NCBI GenBank assembly: GCA_942491885.1
Contig: CALOCQ010000008.1
Location: forward strand, 310,001-374,000
Length of the DNA stretch: 64,000 nucleotides
Source: CALBPI01 sp942491885
GTDB lineage: Bacteria; Pseudomonadota; Gammaproteobacteria; Steroidobacterales; Woeseiaceae
Direction: 5' to 3'
Positions 27,186 to 36,806 of this stretch are shown one piece after another; the first letter of the stretch is position 1, and each line of letters opens with the position of its first letter. The translations under genes and the position numbers were made by a program. A model generated the notes under the pieces. The model was not told the origin of the DNA and made no database searches. It was given only the letters and a program-made list of their open reading frames with translations.

Positions 27186-27680
27186 CTAGCGCTTGCGGGC
27201 GGCCTTGTCGGCGGGCGGCTTCTCATTGTCGTCGTCTGACGGTTTGCCACTCAGCACGCGGAAAACCTCTTCCTGAACGGCACGCCAGCGGGCAAAATTG
27301 CGTTGCGCCATGCCAGCGACAGCATCGACAGGGTCGATGCCCACGACCTTGCGGATTGTGTTGCGGGCCTGGGCTTGTTGATTGACGAACAAGCGCAGGC
27401 TTTGTTCCAGGTAGTTGCTAACGACGTTCGGCATCGCGCTGCCATAGGTGCGAATGATCTGTGACAGGAAGTCTTCGGTCATCACCGGTTCGCCTTGCTG
27501 CTCCTGCTCGCTGATTACCTGCATCAGGATCGATCGTGTGATGTCTTCACCCGATTTTTTGTCGATGACCACGAAGGGTTCTTTGGCAATAACGAGATCG
27601 CGGATATGCGCCAGCGTGATGTATTTGCTGAGCTCGGTGTCGTAGAGACGACGATTCGGGTATTTCTTGATGGTTCGCAC
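27186..27680 (-). CDS. phaR: Polyhydroxyalkanoate synthesis regulator PhaR
   Basis: DNA-binding regulator that represses phasin and granule genes and binds the polymer itself. It has 164 residues. The N-terminal block TIKKYPNRRLYDTELSKYIT, followed by VVIDKKSGEDITRSILMQVI, is diagnostic for the PHB/PHA accumulation regulator DNA-binding domain. The C terminus is Lys/Asp-rich. No polymer synthase or phasin gene lies in this window, so the targets are elsewhere. Confidence 0.92.
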   Translation of the reverse strand: MRTIKKYPNRRLYDTELSKYITLAHIRDLVIAKEPFVVIDKKSGEDITRSILMQVISEQEQQGEPVMTEDFLSQIIRTYGSAMPNVVSNYLEQSLRLFVNQQAQARNTIRKVVGIDPVDAVAGMAQRNFARWRAVQEEVFRVLSGKPSDDDNEKPPADKAARKR

Positions 27681-27744
27681 GTGTCGGGCCGGTCAGATTT
27701 CAAAGGCGATATTCTAGCCCATATGCCGGTCAATCGGTGCGCGA

Positions 27745-28641
27745 TTAGACGCTAATCACTAATGATTGTTTTCCCGCAAGATCCAGCGACGCCAATTGTT
27801 CGACCGCTCGATTCAGCATAGAAGTTGCCGATTCTGTACCGATTTCGGTGGGTGGAGTCAGACCGATGGCACTGAGCGCGCTCCACATATTGCGCGCGGC
27901 ATGGCCGATATCAAGCTCGTCTGCGCCGGTTTGTTTGCTGAGCTTGTCGCCATTGCCATCCACCAGCACAGGGAAGTGGGCGTAGCGTGGTGTCTCCAGC
28001 CCGAGAAGGCGTTGCAACCAGATCTGGCGTGCGGTCGAGTCATAAAGATCAACACCGCGCACCACATCTGTGATGCCCTGATCAGCGTCATCGACCACCA
28101 CCGCGAGCTGGTAGGCAACCAGACCGTCCCTGCGCCGAACAATGAAATCGCCTGAAGTTTGTTCGAGATTCTCCGGACGACTTTGCTGCCAGCGGTCGTT
28201 GACGTCGATGAGCGTGTCACTGACGCGCACGCGCATTGCGCCGCTGGTCAGTTGCTTGTCACGACAAAAGCCGGGATAGCGTCTGCCGTGACCGGCGGCA
28301 ATGAGCTTCTTGCGTGCGCAATCGCAATAGTAGGCGTGGCCGTCGCGAACCAGCCGCTCGATCGCCGCATTGTGCAGGGTATTGCTATCGCTCTGGTAGC
28401 GCACATCACCATCGTGCTCAAAACCATGTGCAGTGAGTGCGGCCAGAATGGCATCACTTGCCCCCGCCACCTCGCGAGGGGGGTCGATGTCTTCGACGCG
28501 CACAAGCCATTGGCCGTTGTGCGCACGGGCGTCGATATAACTGATAATAGCCCCGACCAGCGAGCCCAGATGCAAGCGGCCTGTGGGTGACGGCGCAAAA
28601 CGGCCGACGTAGTGGCTAGCGGTAGCGATCGTCCCGGTCAC
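27745..28641 (-). CDS. gluQ: Glutamyl-Q tRNA(Asp) synthetase
   Basis: Truncated glutamyl-tRNA synthetase homolog that attaches glutamate to queuosine in tRNA-Asp. The start chosen is GTG at 28641, overlapping the end of dksA, giving 298 residues; longer upstream readings lie inside dksA. The HIGH-like signature is FAPSPTGRLHLGSLVGAI and the KMSKS-like signature is KLSKQT. A Zn site of the form YCDC … YPGFC is present, and the anticodon-binding domain is absent as in the family. Coupling to dksA is conserved, and queF, for queuosine synthesis, lies just beyond dksA. Confidence 0.95.
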   Translation of the reverse strand: MTGTIATASHYVGRFAPSPTGRLHLGSLVGAIISYIDARAHNGQWLVRVEDIDPPREVAGASDAILAALTAHGFEHDGDVRYQSDSNTLHNAAIERLVRDGHAYYCDCARKKLIAAGHGRRYPGFCRDKQLTSGAMRVRVSDTLIDVNDRWQQSRPENLEQTSGDFIVRRRDGLVAYQLAVVVDDADQGITDVVRGVDLYDSTARQIWLQRLLGLETPRYAHFPVLVDGNGDKLSKQTGADELDIGHAARNMWSALSAIGLTPPTEIGTESATSMLNRAVEQLASLDLAGKQSLVISV

Positions 28642-29524
28642 GGAACTGGCGCTCTGACAGCTCGCGACGTTCCTGTGCTTCCAGGCATAGCGTCGCGACC
28701 GGGCGCGCCTCAAGGCGTTTCAGCCCTATCTCTTCGCCGGTTTCCTCGCAATAGCCGTAGCTGCCGTCGTCAATACGGGTCAGCGCGGAGCTGATTTTAC
28801 GCAGTAACTTGCGCTCCCGATCTCTGGTGCGCAGCTCAAGGCCAAACTCGGACTCCTGCGTCGCGCGGTCATTGGGGTCGGGGAAGTTCGCGGCTTCATC
28901 CTGCATGTGGTGCACGGTCCGATCGACTTCTTCCATCAACTCGTTCTTCCACGCGCTAAGAATGTCGCGGAAATGCTCGAGCTGTTCGTCACTCATGTAT
29001 TCCTCACCGCGCTTGGGCTGGTAAGGATCAACGCCATGAATCGGGCCGCTGATTACATCGGTGCGTGAGCGTGACGAACGGCGGGGTGCCGCGCGAGCAA
29101 CCTTCTTCTTGCGTGCCGGTGCGGCAGGCTTTTTCGTCGCGGCTGTCTTCTTGGCAGTCTTTTTAGTGGTCTTTTTCGCCGTTTTCTTACTGACTGCTTT
29201 TTTCTTGCTCGGCGTCGTTTTCTTGCTTGCGGCGGTTTTCTTGGTTGCCGTTTTTTTGGCGACCTTTTTCTTGGCCACTTTTTTCGCAACTTTTTTCTTC
29301 GAAGGCGCCTTTTTGCTGGTCGCTTTCTTTTTGCTCACCGCTTTTTTCTTGGTCGCCGTTTTCTTGGCAACCTTGCGAGTTGTCTTCTTGTTACTGGTGG
29401 TTTTCTTGGTCACTTTCTTCGTCGCGGTCTTTTTCTTGGCGACCTTCTTCCGAGCGGGAGCCTTCTTGCTTACCGCTTTTTTCTTAACCTTTGATTTAGC
29501 TGCCTTTTTCTTCGTTGGCATCAT
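28616..29524 (-). CDS. dksA: DksA-type RNA polymerase-binding factor with a long histone-like N-terminal tail
   Basis: Transcription factor acting with ppGpp in the RNA polymerase secondary channel. The C-terminal 150 residues are DksA: GVDPYQPKRGEEYM, a coiled coil with the tip motif DPNDRATQE (the Asp-x-x-Asp-x-Ala needed for function), and a zinc-finger region. Two of the four zinc-finger cysteines are replaced: the pairs read CEET and CLEA. Residues 1-150 are almost only Lys, Ala, Thr, Ser and Val in KKxAxKK repeats, like histone H1 tails, and roughly double the protein. ATG 29524 has GGAG five bases away; 29521 is an alternative. I recall long Lys-rich DksA forms in Xanthomonadaceae. Confidence 0.93.
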   Translation of the reverse strand: MMPTKKKAAKSKVKKKAVSKKAPARKKVAKKKTATKKVTKKTTSNKKTTRKVAKKTATKKKAVSKKKATSKKAPSKKKVAKKVAKKKVAKKTATKKTAASKKTTPSKKKAVSKKTAKKTTKKTAKKTAATKKPAAPARKKKVARAAPRRSSRSRTDVISGPIHGVDPYQPKRGEEYMSDEQLEHFRDILSAWKNELMEEVDRTVHHMQDEAANFPDPNDRATQESEFGLELRTRDRERKLLRKISSALTRIDDGSYGYCEETGEEIGLKRLEARPVATLCLEAQERRELSERQFRDRDDRYR

Positions 29525-29603
29525 AGAGCTCCACAGCGCGAATTAAACTGGCGCGGCGATTATACAGACAATCGCGCCCAAGTGAAGTGAATGAAAATCG
29601 GTT

Positions 29604-30044
29604 TTACACGACCTGCATCGAATTTGCTGCCGGTGGCAGCGAGACTGCGGGTGCTGGCTTCCATCCGTCGGCATGGTGCTCCACGACCACATTGGTATAT
29701 ACACCGCCGCGCACGTTGAAATCGCTGGTTACGCGCATAAATCGTGGCTCAATCGCTGCGACCAGATCATTAAGAATCTGGCCCGTAACGGCTTCATGGA
29801 AGGCACCTTCATCGCGATAAGACCAGAAATACAGCTTCAGCGACTTCAATTCGACGCACGAGTCCCCGGGAATGTATTCAATATAGATTGTGGCGAAGTC
29901 GGGTTGATCCGTCTTCGGACACAGGCAGGTGAACTCGGGTGTGTGAATCCGGATGACGATATCTCGCTCCGGGTTCGGGTTCGGGAAGGTTTCCAGCTCG
30001 CGGGACGGCCCTGGTCGCGGGGTTTTCTCGATTTTCTGGGACAT
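29604..30044 (-). CDS. queF: NADPH-dependent 7-cyano-7-deazaguanine reductase QueF
   Basis: Reduces preQ0 to preQ1 in queuosine synthesis. The start at ATG 30044 has AGGA six bases away and gives 146 residues, the short type I form. The catalytic Cys lies in FTCLCPKTDQPDFA, the substrate-binding Glu in SCVELKSLKLYFWSYRDEGA, and the FHE motif in GAFHEAV. A longer upstream reading is not supported. Gene order queF-dksA-gluQ (minus strand) puts two queuosine-related genes around dksA. Confidence 0.95.
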   Translation of the reverse strand: MSQKIEKTPRPGPSRELETFPNPNPERDIVIRIHTPEFTCLCPKTDQPDFATIYIEYIPGDSCVELKSLKLYFWSYRDEGAFHEAVTGQILNDLVAAIEPRFMRVTSDFNVRGGVYTNVVVEHHADGWKPAPAVSLPPAANSMQVV

Positions 30045-30289
30045 CTTGTATCCTGAATGCCGGGCAACCCGGCTCTGATTGTAGGAGATTGCCGACAATC
30101 GTTTTGCCAACCGATTTAGCTTACACTAGCCGGCTTGAGCGACGCTATATCGGCAAGGCGGCCCGGATTGGTCCGGTGTTGGTTTTGTCGAGCTTTCGAC
30201 CCGGGTTTAGGCGGGTTTGCGTTAAAATAAATTCAGGCGATGTCGCGCCGGCAAGGCGGCGACGCGCGATCAGAGCGATTACCTATCAA

Positions 30290-33200
30290 ATGCGATTGAG
30301 TAAAATAAAATTGGCCGGCTTCAAGTCGTTTGTCGAGCCAACCACCATTGAGTTTCCCGGCAACCTTGTCGGCGTCGTCGGTCCGAATGGTTGTGGCAAG
30401 TCGAATGTGATTGACGCCGTGCGTTGGGTGATGGGCGAGAGTTCCGCCAGCCGGCTGCGCGGTGACTCGATCACTGACGTTATCTTCAATGGCTCGAGCG
30501 CGCGCAAGCCCGTCGGAACCGCGTCGATTGAACTATTGTTCGACAATACCGACGGCACGGTCGGTGGCCAATACGCGGGCTTCAATGAAATCTCGATCCG
30601 CAGGGTCGTCACGCGCGATGCGATCTCGACTTACTACCTCAACGGCGCGAAGTGCCGGCGCAAAGACATTACGCAGATTTTCCTCGGTACCGGTCTCGGC
30701 CCGCGCAGCTATTCGATTATCGAGCAGGGCATGATTTCGCGGCTTATCGAAGCCAAGCCGGAAGACATGCGCGTGTTTATCGAAGAAGCCGCCGGTATAT
30801 CAAAATATAAAGAGCGCCGCCGCGAGACTGAGAACCGGATCAAGCACACGCGAGAAAACCTGGATCGCTTGCAGGATTTGCTTGAGGAAGTCGAAGCGCA
30901 GCTGCGTCGCCTTGATCGGCAGGCAAAGGCGGCGGTGCGCTATAAGAAACTGAAATCGCAAGAGCGTCGACTGACCGCCGAACTGCTCGGACTGCGACTG
31001 CAGGAGCTCGGGTTGATCGCCGAGCAGAACGAACGGCTGCTGGCTGAACGTGAGAACCAACTGCAGGCATCACTGGCCGAACAACGCAAAGCGGAAGCCG
31101 GGATCGAGGAAAGCCGCGAGCGTCTTGCTGAGAACACAGATGCGTTCAATGCGGTGCAGGCGAGCTTCTACAAGATTGGCGCCGAGATCGCACGTCTCGA
31201 GCAGTCGATTGCGCACAACCGTGAAATGCGCGAGCGTCAAAAAGCCGACCTCGCGCAGGCGGCTGCCGGCGTTGCCGAGGTCGTTGACCATATCCAGAAG
31301 GATGCATCGCAGTTAGAGCAGTTGCAGTTGACGTTAAGCGAGCTTGAGCCGGACCTCGAGCGAGCGCGCGAGCGCGAGCAGGCGTCGGCGGTCTCGTTGA
31401 CCGGTGCAGAGCAGGCGATGGCCACATGGCAGGAGCAATGGGAAGACTTCAATCGCAAGGCAGGTGAGGCCGAGCGGCTCGTGCAAGTTGAGAACACACG
31501 CATAGAACAGTTGCAGCAACGCGTCGAACGCCTGGGGGCGCGCGGCAAGTCCATCACTGAGCAGCGCGATGCCATTCCGCTTGCAGCACTGAAAGAACAT
31601 CATGAGTCGGCGCGTGCCGATTCACTGAGTACGGCCACTGCGGTTGAAGAAGCCGAGCGTGTGCTCGCCGAAGCCGATCAGCAACTGACCGACACGCGCG
31701 ACCAGGTCAACGCCGTCACCGCCGAGCTGGATGATCGTCGTTCCATGCTGCAGAAGATGCTGGGGCGTTTTGCTTCTCTCGAGGCGCTACAAAAGGCCGC
31801 GCTCGGCGAAGGCAAAGGCCAGGTGTCTGCGTGGCTCAAGAGTAAATCACTCGATAGCGCGCAACGACTGGCGCAGAAGCTGCGCGTCAAGCAAGGCTGG
31901 GAAAGTGCCGTCGAGACCGTGCTTGGCGGTTATCTGCAGGCGGTGTGTGTCGATGGCGTCGATGCGGCCGCGCGCGAGCTGACATCAATCGATGACGGCA
32001 GCCTGATGCTGGTTGAAAACGGCGGTACGGGCGCGGCCGTCGTCGAAGGTCGTCTCAACGCGATGGTCGAAAGTGCTCCGGCTGCGGCGAGTCACTTGTT
32101 GGCCGGTGTCGCCGCTGTTGAGACATTGAACGAAGCAATGGCCATCCGCGACCGGCTTCAGCCACACGAATCTGTGATTACGCGGGATGGTGTCTGGCTC
32201 AGCCAGTATTGGGTGCGTATCAGTCGCGGCGACGAGACGCGCTCGGGCGTACTTGAGCGCGAACAGGAAATCCGTTCGCTGCAAGGCGCGTTGCGAGAAC
32301 AGCAATCTCGGGTCACCCAGTCGGAACAGGGCCTTGCCGCGGCGCAGGAGAAAATCGTTTCGCTGGAATCGCGTCGTGGTGAGCTACGTCAGGCTGCAGC
32401 GCAAGCCAACCGCAACGCAGCGGCTGCGGCAGCCGCAGTCGAGAGCGCTTCAATACGCCTGAGCGAAGGCGAGCAGCGATTGGCGGCCAGCGCTGAGGCG
32501 TTGCGCGATACCGAGCGTGAAGCAACCGATGCGAAACAGCAGATCAGCCAGAGTCAACAGGTGCTTGAGCAAAGCGCCGAGACCATCGCCGCGGTGGCGA
32601 CTGATCGTGAGCGTCTGGAGAGTCAGCGTGAGCAATTGCGTGCGGACCTGACGCGCGTGCGGGAGCAGGCGGAACAGGATCGCGGCGCGGCGCGCGACAT
32701 GGCGATTCGCTACGAGTCACGGCGCAGTTCTCGTGAGTCCGCGGAACAAAGCCTGACCAGAATGCAGCGCCAGCTCGAGCAATACGAGCAGCGCAAGTCT
32801 TCGCTGGAATCTGATATGAGTAAGGCGGAGGCGCCGGTCGCGGGCATGCGCGAGTCACTTGAGTCTCAGCTGCGCGAACGCGTGGATGTTGAATCGTCAA
32901 TGGCGAATGCGCGCCAACGCGTGGAGAATATCGAGTCGCAACTCAGGGCCTTTGAGCAACAGCGCAGCGACCACGAACAGGCGGTCGTTGACGCGCGTGA
33001 GTCGCTGAGTGAGGCGCGAATTGCCGGTCAGGACACCAAGGTGCGCCGCGAGGGGTTGCTGGAGCAGTTCGAGGCAACCGGCTTTGCGTTAACCGATATC
33101 AACGAAAACATGCCGGAGGAGGCCAGCGTCGATGCATGGCAGGAAGAGCTCGATAAACTGCAGCGCAAGATCGAGCGACTCGGTCCTATCAACCTTGCGG

Positions 33201-33796
33201 CAATTGATGAGTTCGCGGAGCAATCGGAACGCAAGACCTACCTCGATGCGCAGATGACCGATCTGAACTCGGCGCTGACCACGCTCGAGAACGCGATCCG
33301 TAAAATCGACCGCGAAACACGCAATCGGTTTAAAGAAACCTACGATCTCGTCAACAGCGGCTTCCAGCGCCTGTTCCCGAAACTGTTCGGCGGCGGGCAG
33401 GCTTATCTGGAGCTTACCGGCGACGATCTTCTTGCGGCCGGCGTGACCGTTATGGCCAGACCGCCGGGCAAGCGCAACAGCACAATTCACTTGTTGTCGG
33501 GTGGCGAAAAAGCACTGACGGCAGTGTCGCTGGTGTTTGCGATTTTCGAGCTTAATCCGGCACCGTTTTGTATGCTCGACGAGGTCGATGCGCCACTCGA
33601 TGATGCGAACGTCGGTCGTTTCTGCAACATTGTCCGCGAGATGTCGGAGACCGTGCAGTTTGTTTTTATCAGTCACAACAAGGCGACGATGGAAATGGCG
33701 CAGCAGCTTATGGGTGTGACGATGAGCGAGCCCGGCGTTTCGCGGCTGGTCGCAGTCGATATCGATGAGGCCGTCAAGATGGCGGCTACTGGCTAG
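30290..33796 (+). CDS. smc: Chromosome segregation protein SMC
   Basis: Condensin-like ATPase of 1168 residues, starting at ATG 30290 (MRLSKIKLAGFKSFVEPT); an in-frame extension back to 30089 lacks family similarity. Walker A is VGPNGCGKSNVIDAVRWVMG near residue 32. Long coiled coils rich in Glu, Gln, Arg and Ala occupy about 170-490 and 680-1010. They flank a hinge near 500-660 that contains GGYLQAVCVDGVDAAARELT. The C-terminal head has LLSGGEKALTAVSLVFAIF (signature) and CMLDEVDAPLDDANVGRF (Walker B). scpA and scpB, its partners, lie about 10 kb downstream. Confidence 0.97.
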   Translation: MRLSKIKLAGFKSFVEPTTIEFPGNLVGVVGPNGCGKSNVIDAVRWVMGESSASRLRGDSITDVIFNGSSARKPVGTASIELLFDNTDGTVGGQYAGFNEISIRRVVTRDAISTYYLNGAKCRRKDITQIFLGTGLGPRSYSIIEQGMISRLIEAKPEDMRVFIEEAAGISKYKERRRETENRIKHTRENLDRLQDLLEEVEAQLRRLDRQAKAAVRYKKLKSQERRLTAELLGLRLQELGLIAEQNERLLAERENQLQASLAEQRKAEAGIEESRERLAENTDAFNAVQASFYKIGAEIARLEQSIAHNREMRERQKADLAQAAAGVAEVVDHIQKDASQLEQLQLTLSELEPDLERAREREQASAVSLTGAEQAMATWQEQWEDFNRKAGEAERLVQVENTRIEQLQQRVERLGARGKSITEQRDAIPLAALKEHHESARADSLSTATAVEEAERVLAEADQQLTDTRDQVNAVTAELDDRRSMLQKMLGRFASLEALQKAALGEGKGQVSAWLKSKSLDSAQRLAQKLRVKQGWESAVETVLGGYLQAVCVDGVDAAARELTSIDDGSLMLVENGGTGAAVVEGRLNAMVESAPAAASHLLAGVAAVETLNEAMAIRDRLQPHESVITRDGVWLSQYWVRISRGDETRSGVLEREQEIRSLQGALREQQSRVTQSEQGLAAAQEKIVSLESRRGELRQAAAQANRNAAAAAAAVESASIRLSEGEQRLAASAEALRDTEREATDAKQQISQSQQVLEQSAETIAAVATDRERLESQREQLRADLTRVREQAEQDRGAARDMAIRYESRRSSRESAEQSLTRMQRQLEQYEQRKSSLESDMSKAEAPVAGMRESLESQLRERVDVESSMANARQRVENIESQLRAFEQQRSDHEQAVVDARESLSEARIAGQDTKVRREGLLEQFEATGFALTDINENMPEEASVDAWQEELDKLQRKIERLGPINLAAIDEFAEQSERKTYLDAQMTDLNSALTTLENAIRKIDRETRNRFKETYDLVNSGFQRLFPKLFGGGQAYLELTGDDLLAAGVTVMARPPGKRNSTIHLLSGGEKALTAVSLVFAIFELNPAPFCMLDEVDAPLDDANVGRFCNIVREMSETVQFVFISHNKATMEMAQQLMGVTMSEPGVSRLVAVDIDEAVKMAATG

Positions 33797-33814
33797 GGGC
33801 CGAAGCAGCACAAC

Positions 33815-34573
33815 ATGGACAGCCTGAGATTCGCATTACTGATTGTCGGCGTTGTTATAGTGGCGCTTGTCTATTGGCAGGCACGCCGCAAACCTTCTGC
33901 CGATATCAAAAACACATCAGCCAGTTCGCGCATTGAGCCTGGGTTCGATGATGACGATACCGCGTATTCTGATGACCTTGAGCCGCAGGCGGATCTGCCA
34001 CTGATTGGCGGGTACGACGATGATGATGACGACGATGAGCGCAGTGCTGCGGAACGGATGACTGCGACGCGCGGTGTCGACGCGGACACCGCAGCCTCCG
34101 AATCGCATGCGAGCGGTGAGGCAAAGGACGAAGCGCAAAAACCCGAAGTGCCCGAGAAGGTAATTTCGTTACGCATCGTCAAAAAAGACGGCAGCGATTT
34201 TGCGACCGAAGAAGTGATTTTGAACCTGCGCGGTGTCGGGCTCGTTCACGGTCGTTTCGGTATTTTTCACCGGCAACTCGATGAGACAAATGACTACGCG
34301 ATTTTTTCCGTCGCGAGCCTGACCGAGCCGGGTAATTTCGACCTGCAAAATATCCGCGACAAGCGCCTTGCCGGACTTAGCTTTTTTATGCTGCGACCGG
34401 GTCCGGGGCGTGGTGTCGAGGCATTCGACAAGATGGTCGAGACGGCGAGGGCAGTCGCGACATCACTGCAAGGTGAACTGTTGGATGGTGACGGCAGCAC
34501 GATGAGTATTCAGCGCGAGCGCTTCATGCGTGAAGAGCTGATTCAATATGAGCTCAAACACCTCAAGCTGTAA
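33815..34573 (+). CDS. zipA: Cell division protein ZipA
   Basis: Membrane-anchored FtsZ tether of the division ring, 252 residues. Residues 5-22 form the single N-terminal membrane segment (ALLIVGVVIVALVYW). Residues 40-110 are a very acidic low-complexity linker with runs of Asp. The C-terminal FtsZ-binding domain starts near residue 118 (ISLRIVKKDGSDFATEEVIL, HGRFGIFHRQLDETNDYAIF). The order smc-zipA-ligA is conserved in gammaproteobacteria. Its TAA overlaps the ligA ATG. Confidence 0.95.
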   Translation: MDSLRFALLIVGVVIVALVYWQARRKPSADIKNTSASSRIEPGFDDDDTAYSDDLEPQADLPLIGGYDDDDDDDERSAAERMTATRGVDADTAASESHASGEAKDEAQKPEVPEKVISLRIVKKDGSDFATEEVILNLRGVGLVHGRFGIFHRQLDETNDYAIFSVASLTEPGNFDLQNIRDKRLAGLSFFMLRPGPGRGVEAFDKMVETARAVATSLQGELLDGDGSTMSIQRERFMREELIQYELKHLKL

Positions 34574-36630
34574 TGAGCCAGGCCAAGCCCGTTAGCACCA
34601 AAGACCGGCAGCGCGCGGCCGAACTGGCTGAGCTAATCAACGCGCACAACCACCGCTACTATGTGCTCGATGATCCGAGTGTACCGGACGCAGAATACGA
34701 TCGGCTGATGCGCGAGTTGCAATCGCTCGAGGCGGCGCATCCAACCTTGGTGACACCCGAGTCTCCGACCCAGCGAGTCGGCGTCGCGCCAGTTTCCGAC
34801 TTTGCCACGGTCGAACACCTGTTGCCGATGTTGTCATTGGACAATGCGTTCTCCGACGAGGAGCTCGACAAGTTTATCGACCGTGTCGCAAGCCGTCTGG
34901 AACTGGAAGGCGACGACAGCGAGCAGATTGTCTTTAGTGCCGAGCCGAAGCTCGATGGTGCAGCAGTTTCGCTGCTTTATGTTGACGGTCGTCTCGAACG
35001 CGCGGCGACGCGTGGCGATGGCACAACCGGCGAAGACATCACGCACAACGTGCGCACGATTCGCTCCGTGCCACTGATGCTGACCGGTTACAACTTGCCG
35101 GCACAATTGGAAGTGCGCGGTGAGATATTCATGCCAAAGGCCGGTTTTGATGCCTTTAATGCGGACGCCGGGTCGCGTGGCGAAAAGACGTTCGTCAATC
35201 CCAGAAACGCAGCCGCCGGCAGCTTGCGCCAGCTTGACCCCCGGCTCACGGCAAAGCGCCCGTTGGATATGTTTTGCTATGCCGTCGGGCTTATCGACGA
35301 CGGGCGGTTGCCGAAGACGCATTCCGACGCCTTGCAGATGCTGGCCGACTGGGGACTGAAAGTCTGTCCGGAATCGCGACTGGTCAAGGGCGGTGCCGGA
35401 TGCAAGGCGTTCTATGAGGCGTTGGGCAGCAAACGTGACCGTTTGCCTTACGACATCGACGGATGTGTGTTCAAGGTCGATGATTTCATGGCGCAGGCGG
35501 AGCTCGGCAGCGTGTCACGTGCACCGCGCTGGGCAATCGCTCGCAAGTTCCCGGCACAGGAGGAGCTGACGACGGTCGAGGGTATCGATTGGCAGGTCGG
35601 TCGCACAGGTGCGCTCACGCCCGTCGCAAGGCTGGCGCCGGTATTCGTGGGTGGCGTGACCGTCAGCAACGCAACGCTGCACAACATTGACGAGCTGCAG
35701 CGCAAGGACGTTCGTGTTGGCGATACCGTCATTGTGCGGCGCGCAGGCGATGTCATACCGGAGGTTGTGTCCGTATTGCCCGATCGCCGACAACCCGGAG
35801 CCAGGCAGCAGACGCTGCCGGAAACGTGCCCGGTGTGTGGCTCACCTGTGCAAAGGACCGGAGATGAGGCGGTAGCGCGTTGCACCGGCGGTTCGGTGAA
35901 GTGTGTTTCACAACGCGTTGAGGCGCTGAAGCATTTCGCATCGCGCAAGGCGATGGATATAGAAGGGCTCGGTGCGAAACTGATAGAGCAGCTCGCCCAA
36001 AGCCGCGTTAAGAGCCCGGCAGATTTCTACAAACTCACGCCGGGCGAACTCGCGGCGTTCGATCGAATGGCCGAGAAATCTGCGAAAAAAGTGGTTGCGG
36101 CGATTGATGCCAGTCGGCAGGCAACACTGCCGCGATTCTTGTTCGCGCTGGGCATTCGCGAAGTGGGCGAGACCACCGCGGAGTCTCTCGCAAACTATTT
36201 CGGCAGTCTGGAAGCGCTGCGAAGCGCGAGCGAAGAAGCGCTCGTTGACGTGCCCGATGTCGGGCCGATTGTCGCGAGTCGGGTTGCCGAATATTTCGCC
36301 GACGACGACATGAATCGAGTGGTGGATGAGTTGATTGCGGCCGGAATCACATGGCCGGAGATTGAGGCCGCGCCGACGGCGGTCAGCCCGGATTCGCCGT
36401 TTGCAGGAAAGACGGTTGTATTGACCGGATCGATGACAAGTATGACGCGGGACGAAGCCGGCGCCATCGTCAAACGCCTTGGCGGCAAGGTGACCGGTTC
36501 TGTTTCAAAGAAAACAGACATGGTAGTGGCAGGCGAAAAGGCCGGTTCGAAGCTCACAAAAGCGCAAAATCTTGGGATCGATGTTCTCGACGAAGCGGCC
36601 TTCCTTAGTCTGATTCAGCCGAACGATTAA
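34573..36630 (+). CDS. ligA: NAD-dependent DNA ligase LigA
   Basis: Seals nicks using NAD+, 685 residues. The adenylated lysine is in AEPKLDGAAVSLLY near residue 122, after the N-terminal Ia domain (HNHRYYVLDDPSVPDAEYDR). ARKFPAQEELT and the OB fold with GRTGALTPVARLAPV follow. The zinc site shows CPVCGSP and later Cys residues in ARCTGGSVKCVSQ. Helix-hairpin-helix repeats and a C-terminal BRCT domain (GKTVVLTGSMTSMTRDEAG) complete the protein. Last conserved gene before the accessory island. Confidence 0.98.
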   Translation: MSQAKPVSTKDRQRAAELAELINAHNHRYYVLDDPSVPDAEYDRLMRELQSLEAAHPTLVTPESPTQRVGVAPVSDFATVEHLLPMLSLDNAFSDEELDKFIDRVASRLELEGDDSEQIVFSAEPKLDGAAVSLLYVDGRLERAATRGDGTTGEDITHNVRTIRSVPLMLTGYNLPAQLEVRGEIFMPKAGFDAFNADAGSRGEKTFVNPRNAAAGSLRQLDPRLTAKRPLDMFCYAVGLIDDGRLPKTHSDALQMLADWGLKVCPESRLVKGGAGCKAFYEALGSKRDRLPYDIDGCVFKVDDFMAQAELGSVSRAPRWAIARKFPAQEELTTVEGIDWQVGRTGALTPVARLAPVFVGGVTVSNATLHNIDELQRKDVRVGDTVIVRRAGDVIPEVVSVLPDRRQPGARQQTLPETCPVCGSPVQRTGDEAVARCTGGSVKCVSQRVEALKHFASRKAMDIEGLGAKLIEQLAQSRVKSPADFYKLTPGELAAFDRMAEKSAKKVVAAIDASRQATLPRFLFALGIREVGETTAESLANYFGSLEALRSASEEALVDVPDVGPIVASRVAEYFADDDMNRVVDELIAAGITWPEIEAAPTAVSPDSPFAGKTVVLTGSMTSMTRDEAGAIVKRLGGKVTGSVSKKTDMVVAGEKAGSKLTKAQNLGIDVLDEAAFLSLIQPND

Positions 36631-36769
36631 CGGGCGACAGCATGTTGCTGGCTCTGTAGCTCACTGATTAGTAAGCTTTTTGTCGAACAAATCTGTGACA
36701 ATTTCGGACCACTTGCGGTATCCGAATTTGCTCGAAAAACGGGCAAATATTCCCAAGTCATTGATTTTG

Positions 36770-36798
36770 TTGACCAGTTCGATGGCGCTGCCTACTAT
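36770..36798 (+). promoter_or_regulatory. Near-consensus sigma-70 promoter of the first DUF6502-type gene
   Basis: TTGACC at 36770-36775 and TACTAT at 36793-36798 with a 17-base spacer. The ATG of the gene is at 36807, only eight bases after the -10 element, so transcription should begin at or within a few bases of the start codon. No ribosome site is present. The rest of 36631-36769 shows no gene. Confidence 0.75.
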
Positions 36799-36806
36799 TT
36801 TTCGCC

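Noticed and set aside
29061..29546. 161-residue plus-strand frame rich in Phe, Leu and Val opposite dksA
   Set aside because: It is the antisense of the Lys/Ala-rich DksA tail; AAG and AAA codons read as CTT and TTT. No family features or ribosome site support it.
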